Assembly: GCA_964035575.1 (NCBI GenBank) | Contig: OZ037850.1 | Location: 1,074,501 to 1,138,500, forward strand | Length of the DNA stretch: 64,000 bases | Origin: Rhynchopus sp. YZ270_cl-10 | Lineage: Eukaryota; Euglenozoa; Diplonemea; Diplonemida; Diplonemidae | Direction: 5' to 3' | Notes under the pieces: generated by a model | Told to the model about the DNA's origin: nothing | The model's input: the letters and a program-made list of their open reading frames with translations, nothing else | Database searches by the model: none | Translations under genes and position numbers: made by a program | Shown: positions 11,101 through 20,173 of the stretch, piece after piece | How positions within the stretch are numbered: the first letter of the stretch is position 1 | Layout: the number at the start of each line of letters is the position of its first letter

Positions 11101-13656
11101 AGCACAGAGAAGGCGACAGGAAAGCCTGCTGTGTGCAACACAGGATCTGAGGATGAGTGTGCTGCGATGCCTGCACCCTGTGGTGCGGACCAGAACTGTG
11201 TGGATCCTGACCAGACGGCGAAGGGCAAGAACGACTACTCCTGCACTTGCAAGACGGGTACGGGTACTGCGACAGGGAAGCCTGCTGTGTGTATTCTCGA
11301 CGAGTGCGTGGCAGCGCCGTGTGCAGGAGGACAGACGTGTGCGGACCCGAACACCGCTGTGACAGCCGTGGGTGACTACACATGCACTTGCGACGCACCT
11401 CTGGCTGGGACAGCAACGGGCAAGGCTGCGACCTGCACAAGCAACGACTGTGATGCCAAGCCTTGTGCGGCAGGTCAGACCTGCACAGACCCTGACCAGT
11501 CGACGACCTCGCACAACGACTACTGGTGTGAGTGTGCGAACGGTGTGAAGACACAGGGTGCGCAGGCAACCTGTGAGATTGACGAGTGTGATGCTTCCCA
11601 CAACAAGTGTCTCGCTGATCAGACCTGTGAGGACCCGAACAAGTCCTTCGACTCTCAGCACGACTACTTGTGCAAGTGCAAATCTGATCCTACCATTCAG
11701 CAGAAGGACGGACCTGCTGCCTGCAGCGTGAACGACTGTGACAGCAAGCCGTGTGGACCCAACCAGAAGTGCAATGATCCGACCCCCACAGCAGCATCCC
11801 ACTTCGACTTCACCTGCACATGTGCCAACGGCGTTGTTTCAACAGGAACAGCTGCCACCTGTGAGATTGACGAGTGCGATGCTTCCCACAACAAGTGTCT
11901 TGCTGACCAGACCTGTGAGGACCCAAACAAGGCGAAGACTTCGCAGCACGACTTCATCTGCAAGTGCAAGGATGACCCAACCGTTATGCAGACTGACGGA
12001 CCTGCCGCATGCAGTGTGGACGACTGTGCCGCGAACCCGTGTGGCACCGGACAGAAGTGTAATGACCCAGTGAAGACGAAGGAGTCCCACTTCGACTTCA
12101 CCTGCACATGTGCCAACGGTGTTGTTTCAACAGGAACCAAGGCCACCTGTGAGGTTGACGAGTGTGATGCTTCCCACAACAAGTGTCTTGCTGACCAGAC
12201 CTGCAATGACCCAAACAAGGCGAAGACTTCGCAGCACGACTACGTGTGCACCTGCAAGGATGATCCTTCCATTAAGCAGACTGACGGACCTGCCGCATGC
12301 AGTGTGGACGACTGTGCCGCGAACCCGTGTGGCACAGAGCAGAAGTGTAACGACCCAGTGAAGACGAAGGAGTCCCACTTCGACTTCACCTGCACATGTG
12401 CCAACGGTGTCACCTCCAAGGGAACGAAGGCGACCTGCGAGATCGACGAGTGTGAGAAGAACCCCTGTGGAGCTGACCAGACCTGTAATGACCCAAACAA
12501 GGCCAAGACTTCGCAGCACGACTTCACATGCACCTGCAAGAAGGACACAAGCATCACAGCAACCGACAGAAAGGCGAGCTGCGAGCTGAATGAGTGCGAA
12601 GGCCAGAACCCATGTGGTGCTGAGCAGGCCTGCAAGGACGAGAAGCTGGGTGCAACTTCGCTCAAGGACTTCGTTTGCTCGTGCCTGAACGACCCCACGA
12701 AGCAGCAGGTTGGTGATGCTGTGCCAGTCTGTGGGACGAACGAGTGTGAGGCTGCAGTGGCACCGTGTGGGCCGAAGCAGGAGTGCTACGACCCTGACTT
12801 CTCCAAGGACGGAGACTTCAGATGCAAATGCCGCGGAGGAAAGGAATCCAAGGTCGGCGCACCCCACACCGTCTGCAACGAGTGTGAGATTGGTCTGCAC
12901 CCCTGCCAGGGAGAGTTTGGTGAGAAGGAGACCTGCACCGACCCCAACACCGACCCTGCCAGCCTTGACGACTTCATCTGCGAGTGCCCTGACCACAAGA
13001 CCACGAACGTGGGAGGACCTGCACAGTGCTCGAAGCAGGGTGAGTGCAAACAGGACCCGTGTGGGTCGAAACACGCCTTGTGCCACGACACAAACCTGAA
13101 GACCACTGGTGACTTCACCTGTGACTGCATGGCTGGGTCTGTGGGCAACAGTGTTGGGCTTCCCGTGGAGTGCAAGATTGACGAGTGTGCGGACAAGCCC
13201 TGTGGGAAGTGGCAGTCGTGCACGGACCCGAACACCAAGTGGGACGTCAGTGGCGACTACATCTGCAACTGCACAAAGACCGACACTGGCGACAAGGTGT
13301 ACGGCCAGGCGACAGGACACCCTGCCACTTGCTCTGCTGTGCCACCGAAGAAGGGAGACGGCACTGTCCACACCGATGCATCTGGTGCCCCGTCCCCTGC
13401 TCCTACTGACAAGGACGGAAACGTGCTCAAGGGTGCGACAACTGGGGACAGCAGCAGCACGGACGACGACAGCGTCCTGTGGTGGCCGTTCGTTGTGGGT
13501 GGTGTTGTGCTGCTGCTGTGCGCAGGAGGCCTTGCCTACATGGCGATGAACAAGGGCACCGACAACATGAACATCAACGAGTTCTTCGAGCTTGAGAACA
13601 GCACGGACATGCCCGACACACAGGGCCCAGCCAAGCAGGAGGCCATCTCGCTGTAG
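8119..13656 (+). CDS. Giant surface protein: two CAP domains, about 26 EGF-like units, one membrane anchor
   Basis: 1,845 residues from 8119. That ATG was chosen because it opens a clean signal peptide (MKAVVAVCAVALSISTVHG), although the frame stays open upstream to 8044. An acceptor-like CACCACAG lies at 8036-8043. Two CAP/SCP (PR-1, antigen-5) domains at about residues 35-215 and 265-460 share YGENIAMVG and GHFTQVVWK, and are joined by a (PPT)n linker near residue 220. Then come about 26 six-cysteine EGF-like units of pattern DEC-PCG-QTC-DP-DY-C-C (about 470-1740). A Ser/Asp-rich stalk, a membrane helix at about 1787-1811 and a short cytoplasmic tail complete it. CAP proteins bind sterols or act as extracellular effectors; this one is anchored at the cell surface. 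Adhesion or prey/host contact is inference. Confidence 0.88.
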   Translation: MKAVVAVCAVALSISTVHGQCDSKLSWCKSYKETPANTAQAAAGSCSGKKSCIAGLLDWQIATVLAQHNLYREKHGACPVKYNKEIESYTIGSSGFKTTCNGQMKHNSGSGYGENIAMVGKFGQDATTWDPSEGVKNWYCGEEGCYDYNNGGFSGSTGHFTQVVWKDSLEIGCGVCSYDSGASYLELNIMCNYKSPGNFGSTYGKNVGKANTAASGCAAAPPTPPTPPTPPTPPTPPTPGTPTSPTSEYSKPSGGPCPGSAKKDGSCGSTLCWCDGFTSSKAPAAAASGKCAGDKNICMDELQDWQIERAMAQHNYYREQHGACPATYSKTIGQWTLASSGFKTTCGGPMTHNSGGEYGENIAMVGKSGIDATTWDVAEGVKNWYCGEEGCYDYNNGGFSGSTGHFTQVVWKSSMEIGCAVCHVPGGSYNKVYIMCNYKKAGNFGGQYGTNVLSPGTAMTGCANTPATPKTDECAATPCGADQDCKDPDQAKDKDYTCTCKDDSSITVTGKAAVCKKDECASGTPCGSGQDCADTKQGAKSLSDYTCTCKSDSKITNTGGPATCDKDECGSDPCDKAKTKQTCTDPNQSSSSTGDYKCKCTNGVEATGGKATCEVDECLAKPCGASGQTCVDMDKASNKKNDFECTCDADKTIKKTGAAATCDRDECSSDPCDKAKTQQTCTDPNQSSSSTGDYKCKCTNGVEATGGKATCEVDECLAKPCGATGQTCVDKDKASNKKNDFECTCDADKTIKNTGAPATCTKDECAKDPCETAKTKQTCTDPNQSSSSTGDYKCKCTNGVEATGGKATCEVDECLAKPCGASGQTCVDKDKAANKKNDFECTCDAATTIKNTGAPATCTKDECSSDPCKTATTKQTCTDPNSSPTSTGDYKCKCTNGVEATGGQATCEVDECATGAPCGAGQTCVDKDKTANVKQNFECTCANDVATKKVGGPVQKCEIDECAVVPSPCGAQTCVDAMKGPSQKNDFVCTCAAPSTEKATGKPAVCNTGSEDECAAMPAPCGADQNCVDPDQTAKGKNDYSCTCKTGTGTATGKPAVCILDECVAAPCAGGQTCADPNTAVTAVGDYTCTCDAPLAGTATGKAATCTSNDCDAKPCAAGQTCTDPDQSTTSHNDYWCECANGVKTQGAQATCEIDECDASHNKCLADQTCEDPNKSFDSQHDYLCKCKSDPTIQQKDGPAACSVNDCDSKPCGPNQKCNDPTPTAASHFDFTCTCANGVVSTGTAATCEIDECDASHNKCLADQTCEDPNKAKTSQHDFICKCKDDPTVMQTDGPAACSVDDCAANPCGTGQKCNDPVKTKESHFDFTCTCANGVVSTGTKATCEVDECDASHNKCLADQTCNDPNKAKTSQHDYVCTCKDDPSIKQTDGPAACSVDDCAANPCGTEQKCNDPVKTKESHFDFTCTCANGVTSKGTKATCEIDECEKNPCGADQTCNDPNKAKTSQHDFTCTCKKDTSITATDRKASCELNECEGQNPCGAEQACKDEKLGATSLKDFVCSCLNDPTKQQVGDAVPVCGTNECEAAVAPCGPKQECYDPDFSKDGDFRCKCRGGKESKVGAPHTVCNECEIGLHPCQGEFGEKETCTDPNTDPASLDDFICECPDHKTTNVGGPAQCSKQGECKQDPCGSKHALCHDTNLKTTGDFTCDCMAGSVGNSVGLPVECKIDECADKPCGKWQSCTDPNTKWDVSGDYICNCTKTDTGDKVYGQATGHPATCSAVPPKKGDGTVHTDASGAPSPAPTDKDGNVLKGATTGDSSSTDDDSVLWWPFVVGGVVLLLCAGGLAYMAMNKGTDNMNINEFFELENSTDMPDTQGPAKQEAISL
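9827..10720 (+). repeat. Intragenic tandem repeat, period 294 bp (98 codons, two EGF-like units)
   Basis: Within the CAP/EGF gene, GACCCGAACCAGAGCTC recurs at 9871, 10165 and 10459, exactly 294 bp apart, with near-identical flanks. Three copies of a two-unit module indicate recent unequal exchange or gene conversion. Confidence 0.9.
11578..12440 (+). repeat. Intragenic tandem repeat, period 288 bp (96 codons, two EGF-like units)
   Basis: A second homogenised block in the same gene. ACTTCGACTTCACCTGCACA recurs at 11801, 12089 and 12377, 288 bp apart. The module alternates a DECDASHNKCL unit with a DDCAANPCG unit. Confidence 0.88.
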
Positions 13657-16138
13657 ATGTTCCGTCACGACCGCCCCCGTTTTACTAGATATCTCATGCA
13701 CAACAAAGTACACAATGCCAAGTTCACTCTTGGTGTTAGTCAGCGGGGTAGAGGCTGTTTGTTGTAGACAGCACTGAAGGAACACCCCTGCTGATTTACC
13801 CCCGCCCCCTTCTCTTCTCTCTTGATGTTTTTATCGTTGTTGAAGTCAGCCCTTTATGCCTAGGACACCCCCTTTTTTCAAACTTTTTTTCATTTGTTTT
13901 CTTTTCTTTCGTCCTCTCATAATGATTGACCACCTTCAGCACAACCCTTCCTCCCTTTGAGATGTGACGCCCATCTTTTCACATTTTTTTTTTGTCGCCT
14001 CATGAAAATGAAGGAGGAAATAGAAACAAAGCATTTTTACACAACACACCTGCAGTTCTGTGGATGAACCGCGCTGAAGAGCCACCTCCTCACCAAACAG
14101 GTCGAGGGACGTTTCACCACAACCTCTCCCATGGGGTTGTTTTCGTGTGTTGAGTGTTAAGTTTCTATTTCCTTTTTTTTCCCCCCCTTCAAATTCATGA
14201 GGGGGGTTTAGCGATTGTGAGCGTCCCCCATTATTATTTTTTTAGATCGAGGTGTTGTCCCAATCTCTGGACGCACCCCGTCTTTCAAATGTGTTTTTTC
14301 CCCCCTTTCCCCTCATCCCCTTCATCCCCATCATATTTTTTACCTGAAAGCCCTGTACTGAATACGGCACTACTGCAACAGCAGTGGTGCCAGATCCACT
14401 AACCACCCTCTGAAAAAGGGTGATTGTCGATTTTAAGACTGTCTGAACAGCAGCTACACTGAATGAACAGATTTTATCAAACCATAAATAAATACAAGAA
14501 AAAGAATCTTCTGGTAGGCATCTTCGAAACAACCCAGTTTTTAACAAGAATCATGCAATGTAGAAATGTGTTGTCAGTTTTTATCAAAAAAAAAAAAAAA
14601 AAAGAAAAAAATAAGCAAAAATAAATACTCTCCCAAAAACAAGGGAGTGGTGTAGTTGGCACGGGTTCCGTACTATTTGTTGTATCCCGTTGCAAACGTT
14701 TTCGCCGAAAATATAATTCCTCTCCAAAAAATGAGTGGCGTTGTGCAAGCATGTATCCGATGCCGCGCGACCCACGAAAGTATTAAAAAAAAAAGCAAAA
14801 CCGGGTGGTATCAAAAAAGAGGCTCGCAATAACAAAATAAGCGTTCTTTTTTTTTTTCCTTCCACCCCCGTTTTTTTCCCAACTTTTTTGACACCTCCCC
14901 CCTTACCCCTGTTTGCACCAAAAAACCAACAAAAAGGTATTGTGTGTTGTGTGTTTACGTCAGAGCTATATAACTGTTCGTATGCATACTATTTGATTCA
15001 CTTGATCTTCGTTTTTTTATTATGTTCATTTGACAGCCAAGGTATCAGCAGGGATACACCACTTTGGGTTATAATGAACCACGTATTTTGTTGCAAAGGT
15101 TGACCAAGCTCCTCTGGGGGCTTCGTTAAATCTTGCAAAAAAAACTTCGACCACTCCCACACACTTTTTTATTGTTCAGTACTTGCCGTCTAAAAAATAT
15201 CGGAGCTTTCTTTGTTCGTTTTGCTATTCTACAACGCGATTTATTTGATAACGAATGTGATGAGAGGCTTAGGATCATCTTACAAACTTTTCTTTATTTT
15301 TTTTACAAAGATTGGTAATGTACCGCAACACATTCGTTCTATTAACTTTAGGTGGTATGGCTGAATGGGGGTGCAGACACGCAAAGTGCGCAAGAAGTGC
15401 GAATCATCCCCTCTTCAGCCACATCCTTTAGGTGTTTTTTTTTTTTTTCATTCACATTTGCATTTTTTTTTTGAATAATCAAGCATTGCCAAATAGAAAT
15501 GGAAAACGACGGATGGTGCGTGCCCGCTTTAGCGTAACATTCATCAGTGAATAAACACAAATCTTTTTTTTTTTTGCGGTGCGATAAACGAAAAGGGTGT
15601 TTTCCTGTCTTTCATTTATGCTTTATGCTTTCACTGTCATATCCTGAAGTCGTTTTCTATTTTCCCCCCTTTTTGAACCAACTTTTATCATTCCCCCCTT
15701 GCTTAAGAGATAGGTCTCCACATACAGTGGGGCGAATAGAGGGAAATCAATCATATGACCTTCCCTTGTTGATGGCGTACATTCTGTTCCAGATGTGCTA
15801 TGTGTTCAAAACCGCCGTCCTCCTCTCTTCATTAAATTGAGCATGAAAAAAACCCCAACAAAATTCTTCCCAAAAAAGGAAAAAAAAAGTCAATTCAAAT
15901 CAGGCCTCGGCCCTGGGTGCGAAAAATTAAGTGTCCATTTTTCCGTCTACAACTTTCATTCAATCCCCCTACCACAGCTTGGGGATTGGCTCGGGAAATG
16001 CCACAAAACACTATTTTTCCACCCCCCTGGTCCAGAGCTGTTTCAGTTACGTTTTTTTTCTTCGCCGATTTTTCTCAAAATCCCCTTTTCAAGTTTTCTT
16101 TATTTTTTATATCTTTCAGGCAATACACAAAGCATAAG
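13657..16138 (+). other. Long T-rich spacer with dispersed repeats
   Basis: No gene is supported. It holds homopolymer A/T runs (for example near 14583 and 14847). A degenerate copy of the dispersed block GAGGCTTAGGATCATCTTAC lies at about 15264-15310. A roughly 180-bp repeat at about 15490-15662 has a second copy at 30898-31075; both contain AATGGAAAACGACGGATGG and GTGCGATAAACGAAAA. The end of the spacer (ATATCTTTCAG, 16109-16119) is a likely splice acceptor for the next gene. Confidence 0.6.
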
Positions 16139-17632
16139 ATGTTCGGGCATGATGTTAAAGGGCTGTTCGAAGAAGCGCTCATCCCCAACCCAGAGGAGGA
16201 CGCAAAGAAGGAGGAGCGTGCTCGGGAGAAGAGGCGCTATGACGGCGCCAGCCTTGACCCCAACGTCATGCAGCGCACTCCCCATTGGATGGCGGAGAAC
16301 CCTAAATGGCTGCAACGCAAGGTGCTTGAGGATGAGGGGTACGTAACAAAGGAGGTTAAACCCACTGAGAAGCTGATTGAGGTGGAGCTGACAGAGGAAG
16401 AGATTGAGCGTGCTGAAAAACATTGGGAGCAGTTTGGGGGGAATCCACATTGCACGGTGCACGACCGTTTTGGATCTGACACAGACTCTGACACACCTCT
16501 TCCTAAACAGGTAACTAAGAAGAGACGTCGGATGCAGCACTTCGCCACAGACGATCCTGATACTGGAAACTCCCCTCCTCCAGCTCCACCCGCAAGCCGT
16601 TCAGGTCTTCTCGATGAGGGTCCTCCTCCTGTTGCTGCGCCTGCTGCAGCGCCGTCGGATCAACTATACAATTTTTGTCAGAATAAAAATTGTCAATCAT
16701 ACAAAGTGTTCGATCTTTCCGTACAACAGAAATGGCAGGGGGAATGCTGCAGTGGGAGACATCAATTTCAACCGCAGGTGGCTCAGGATGATGAGGAAGA
16801 AGGAGAGGCAGAAGGCGCGGACGAAGAAGAGGATTGGGACATCACCGATGGGGACTTGGCTGAGTTAATGCAGCACGATCCGGACACTGCGAACATCCTG
16901 AAAAACATCAAAAATGTGTACTCCGATATCCCAGTCGAAGTGCTCCCTTCTGAATCTGCCGCAATCGCTGCCGCTCTTTCGATTCTCTCCTCTGAGTCCA
17001 TTCTGAAGCTTGAAGCCTTCGATGAAGAGGAGTATGAAGATGAGGAGGAAGAGGAGGAGGAGGAGGAAGAAAACGCATTTGTTGAAGCGGTTCAGTTCAT
17101 CAAAAACTGCCATTTTTTGCTTGAAGGGATCAAAACCGCTCTCACCACCGACGACGGGACGGTCCACATTCTCGAACCATTTACCTCGCTTTTTGCACGG
17201 CTTATCGAGGTGGTGGAGAGTTTCAAGGCGGAAGCGGATATTAAGCTTGCAAAAAAATATACTTTCTGTGTTCTCGCCAATGACAGCCCTATGCAGGTAG
17301 ACGAGGAGAAGGATGGGGAGGACACTATGGTCGAACAGTCTGCGAGGAAGTCAGAAACCACCGATACCCCAATGACTGAGGGTGGAGATAAGGAGGCCAA
17401 GGAAGGGGTGAAAGAGAAGGAGGCAGAACCCATGGAGAAGGAAGAGGACGAGAAAGACGAGGAATCAGTATCAGAGGAGGAAGTAGAGGTTGACAGAGAG
17501 CGTTTTGAGGTCTTCAAAAGCGAGGCGCTGGAGGTAATTCGCGTCATCCGTCGCGAACACAATATCCACAAAAACGCCCACAGGCCAGTCAAAAAGCCTG
17601 TCATCATCGACGGTGAGAAGTACGATCTGTAA
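16139..17632 (+). CDS. Acidic, possibly nuclear protein of unknown function
   Basis: 497 residues. The ATG at 16139 follows TTTCAG by 19 bases; the frame is open further upstream, but that part reads as low-complexity UTR. Residues 1-120 are charged with a conserved-looking core (TPHWMAENPKWLQRKV, then EKHWEQFGG). A KKRRR cluster near 130 could be a nuclear signal. Around 180-215 there are paired cysteines and a histidine (FCQNKNC, ECCSGRH) that might bind a metal. The rest is dominated by Asp/Glu runs around 220-235, 295-310 and 385-460, separated by helical stretches. I do not recognise the family. The acidic tracts would suit a chromatin or RNA-processing factor or chaperone, but that is only analogy. 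Confidence 0.75.
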   Translation: MFGHDVKGLFEEALIPNPEEDAKKEERAREKRRYDGASLDPNVMQRTPHWMAENPKWLQRKVLEDEGYVTKEVKPTEKLIEVELTEEEIERAEKHWEQFGGNPHCTVHDRFGSDTDSDTPLPKQVTKKRRRMQHFATDDPDTGNSPPPAPPASRSGLLDEGPPPVAAPAAAPSDQLYNFCQNKNCQSYKVFDLSVQQKWQGECCSGRHQFQPQVAQDDEEEGEAEGADEEEDWDITDGDLAELMQHDPDTANILKNIKNVYSDIPVEVLPSESAAIAAALSILSSESILKLEAFDEEEYEDEEEEEEEEEENAFVEAVQFIKNCHFLLEGIKTALTTDDGTVHILEPFTSLFARLIEVVESFKAEADIKLAKKYTFCVLANDSPMQVDEEKDGEDTMVEQSARKSETTDTPMTEGGDKEAKEGVKEKEAEPMEKEEDEKDEESVSEEEVEVDRERFEVFKSEALEVIRVIRREHNIHKNAHRPVKKPVIIDGEKYDL

Positions 17633-17900
17633 TCATTTTTTTGAGGTAATAAGGGGAGGAGGGGGGAGGATGTGAGTGGCGTTTAGAGCGTCCCGTAACG
17701 GCGTGTAGTTTTTTGGTTTGATGTGTGTAGAGCGCGTCTTACAAAAAGGTTTTATTTTTCTTGCATTACGTCACATTGTGAACATTTCATCAAATTTGCC
17801 CTCGCTTTTAAAGACTTTTTTTTTTAACTTACCCACCGCTTCACAATTTACTCAATCCCTCCCATTTTCCAAAAAAAAAAAATCCAGAAAATACAACACA

Positions 17901-19001
17901 ATGCGGTTCATTTCTTGCGCCCTTTTTCTTGCAATCGTGCACTCCATTGCGGGTGTCTGCGTTAATGATTCGGACTGCTCGTTGAACGGAAAATGCGAGA
18001 ACGCCAAATGCGTTTGCTTTCCTTACTTTCGAGGTGACAAATGCTCGATTCTGAACCTCAGCGGAGGGGGCAAGGTATGGCCTGCTGAAGGTGCGGTCAA
18101 CGTTTCTTCTTGGGGTATGACGACAGTCTACGATGATATAAGCAAGAAGTACCACACCGTTGTCGATGTCGCCTGCGACAAGAGTGGTGTCCTGGTAAGC
18201 GGTGGTGGCAACTCCTTTATGGTACACCTCACACAAAGCTCTGTGGACGCACCGCGTATGTTGAAGGAAGCTGTCTCCGTTCCGGTCTCCTTCAACCCTC
18301 AGATGTGGACGCACGGTGGTGTCTTTTATATGATTGTCAGAGTCAACGCCATTTTGGACAAACCCACTGAGATTTGCCCGGGAAATGACAGCAATTCGTA
18401 TCCATCCCTTCTTGACGCAGCGCAGATCAAGCCGCCTAAGGTGCAACCTATGCCGCCAGGTGAGGGGCAGCCTTTGATGTGGGTTGCGACCACAACGGAT
18501 ATGGAGAACCCAAAGTGGGAAGTACTTCCTGTTTCAATTGAAAAACCTCCGGCACCGCATGTTTCTAACCCGAGTGTGTGGTTTTCGGATGCATTGCAAA
18601 AGCATGTCATGGCCTTCAGGTACAACTCCAACCAAGGTGAAAAGATCGGCATCGCCTTCTCCGATGCAGGCAGCCACGCAAACTACACCGCAGTCACCTC
18701 GCTGTCGTGTACCGGGTGTGAGGATCCCTACCTCTGGGCAGACAGTGAGGGGCATTTCCACATTCTGTACCACCAGCAGCAGCATGGTAGGCACGCATAC
18801 TCCGCCACCGGCATGAACTGGACCATTACAGAGGAAGATGCCTTCAGTGTCAACGTTTCCTACTCCGCAACCAACGTAGAACGCATGGCCAGACGCGAAC
18901 GTCCCAGCATGATTCACGAAAATGGAATCCCAAAATACTTCTACTCCGCCGTCAAGGACGCAGCAGGCAATGCATACACCTTGAGGCAAGACCTTTTCTG
19001 A
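17901..19001 (+). CDS. Secreted EGF-like plus five-bladed propeller (GH43-like) protein
   Basis: 366 residues. The start at 17901 gives a signal peptide (MRFISCALFLAIVHSIAG) and follows AATCCAG by 13 bases. Residues 19-50 form one EGF-like module (CVNDSDC, CENAKC, CVCFPYFRGDKC). The remainder has the rhythm of a GH43/GH32-type five-bladed beta-propeller: SWGMTTVYDD early, HTVVDVACDKSG, MWTHGGVFYMIVRV, NPSVWFSDALQKHVMAFR, CEDPYLWADSEGHFHILYH. The Asp/Glu-bearing blades resemble glycoside hydrolase active-site strands, but the catalytic triad cannot be assigned by eye. It is probably secreted or lysosomal and acts on or binds glycans; the enzyme activity is inference. Confidence 0.75.
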   Translation: MRFISCALFLAIVHSIAGVCVNDSDCSLNGKCENAKCVCFPYFRGDKCSILNLSGGGKVWPAEGAVNVSSWGMTTVYDDISKKYHTVVDVACDKSGVLVSGGGNSFMVHLTQSSVDAPRMLKEAVSVPVSFNPQMWTHGGVFYMIVRVNAILDKPTEICPGNDSNSYPSLLDAAQIKPPKVQPMPPGEGQPLMWVATTTDMENPKWEVLPVSIEKPPAPHVSNPSVWFSDALQKHVMAFRYNSNQGEKIGIAFSDAGSHANYTAVTSLSCTGCEDPYLWADSEGHFHILYHQQQHGRHAYSATGMNWTITEEDAFSVNVSYSATNVERMARRERPSMIHENGIPKYFYSAVKDAAGNAYTLRQDLF

Positions 19002-20173
19002 GGGACGTAAAAAATTTTTTTATTCTCTCAGTGCCCTGCGTCCGCCGATGAACGGTGAGGTGCTTGCGCTTTCAACTTCTCTTTGCTCTCAAATTTTTTT
19101 TTGTGGTTTTTGAAAAATTGTATGTGAATCTTATCGTTTGTTTCCATTTTTTTTTTTTTTTGTGTGTGTGAAAAAACGTGTCTCGTATAACAAAAAAAAG
19201 GGGGAAGAAAACTGGGAGTGGAGAGGAAAAGGTCTTTGTTTTTTTTTTTCTTCTCTCCCGCAGTGTTCTTGGCTGCATATTCGGTTGCCAGATTTTTTTT
19301 TTTTTTGTGCTTTTTGTTTGAAGTGTCAGTGCCTGTTCTGTATTGGTGTTTTTGTACTGTCAACTTCAACTATGAAGATGCGTACAGCACCTCTCAGCGA
19401 CACATCCATCTTCCCATTTCTATCTGTTGAGGTGGACTCAGAACGCTGAGATGCATCTCAAACTTTTCTTCTTGGAATAGATGCAGCACTGCATGGTTGA
19501 GGTCCACCCACCACTCATATACCAAGGTATACTGTCACGAGAGGGCCTTGAATTTCAAGTCAACTTTCTTTGCGAACCACTCTGGGTTCAATATCGTCGG
19601 CGCCCCAGAAGCGGCTTTGCACACCTTCATGCATTTGTTCACCGACTTGAGTGGACTGTTCGACACTTTATTTTGTTAAGTGCGTAGGGGTTATGTGGGG
19701 ACAACCCTCCCCACCTCTGTACGCACTGCAGCAGAAAAAGCAGATCCAGTCACACTCCCATGTTGTCTTTCTCCTTTAAAAGGTGACTAAGATAGAGGCT
19801 TAGGTTTTGCATATTACCAACGTTTTCGTTTTCGTTTTTTCCCAACCTTCCTGTATACACGCGTCAGCAACCAATACAGGTAGTGTATTGAAATGATTCT
19901 GGGGGGGGGGTAAGGGGTCTAATTTTAATTTCGTCGATTTTGAGAAAAATTTTGGCCAAAAATGGGCCCCACGTATAAGGAACCGGGCTCATATTTCTCA
20001 AAATTTAAGTGGTCAAAAAATTGTCCAATTTTCCGAAATGACCCCACCGCTGCACGGGCGGAGCCCAAAAATGCAAATAAGCCACTTTTTGGTTTCATTG
20101 AAATGATGCGGCTGACACTGGGGAATTATGGTTTCCGGCGTCCCATTGAGGGGGCGAACCCTTTTTAATTTTT
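19002..20173 (+). other. Spacer with dispersed repeat copies
   Basis: No gene is supported. It includes a hairpin-block repeat at 19026-19078 (TGCCCTGCGTCCGCCGATGA), a second-family copy at about 19524-19575 (TGTCACGAGAGGGCC, then ATTTCAAGTCAACTTT), and a GTGACTAAG block at about 19782. A run of G followed by TAAGGGGTC near 19901-19916 may be a solo end of the G-run-flanked element family. The rest is A/T-rich. Confidence 0.55.

Noticed and set aside
8914-11802. A 962-codon open frame antisense to the CAP/EGF gene
   Set aside because: It mirrors the repeated, GC-rich, strongly biased coding strand; its translation is low-complexity Ser/Thr/Val/Leu with no domain, while the sense strand has clear CAP and EGF-like signatures.
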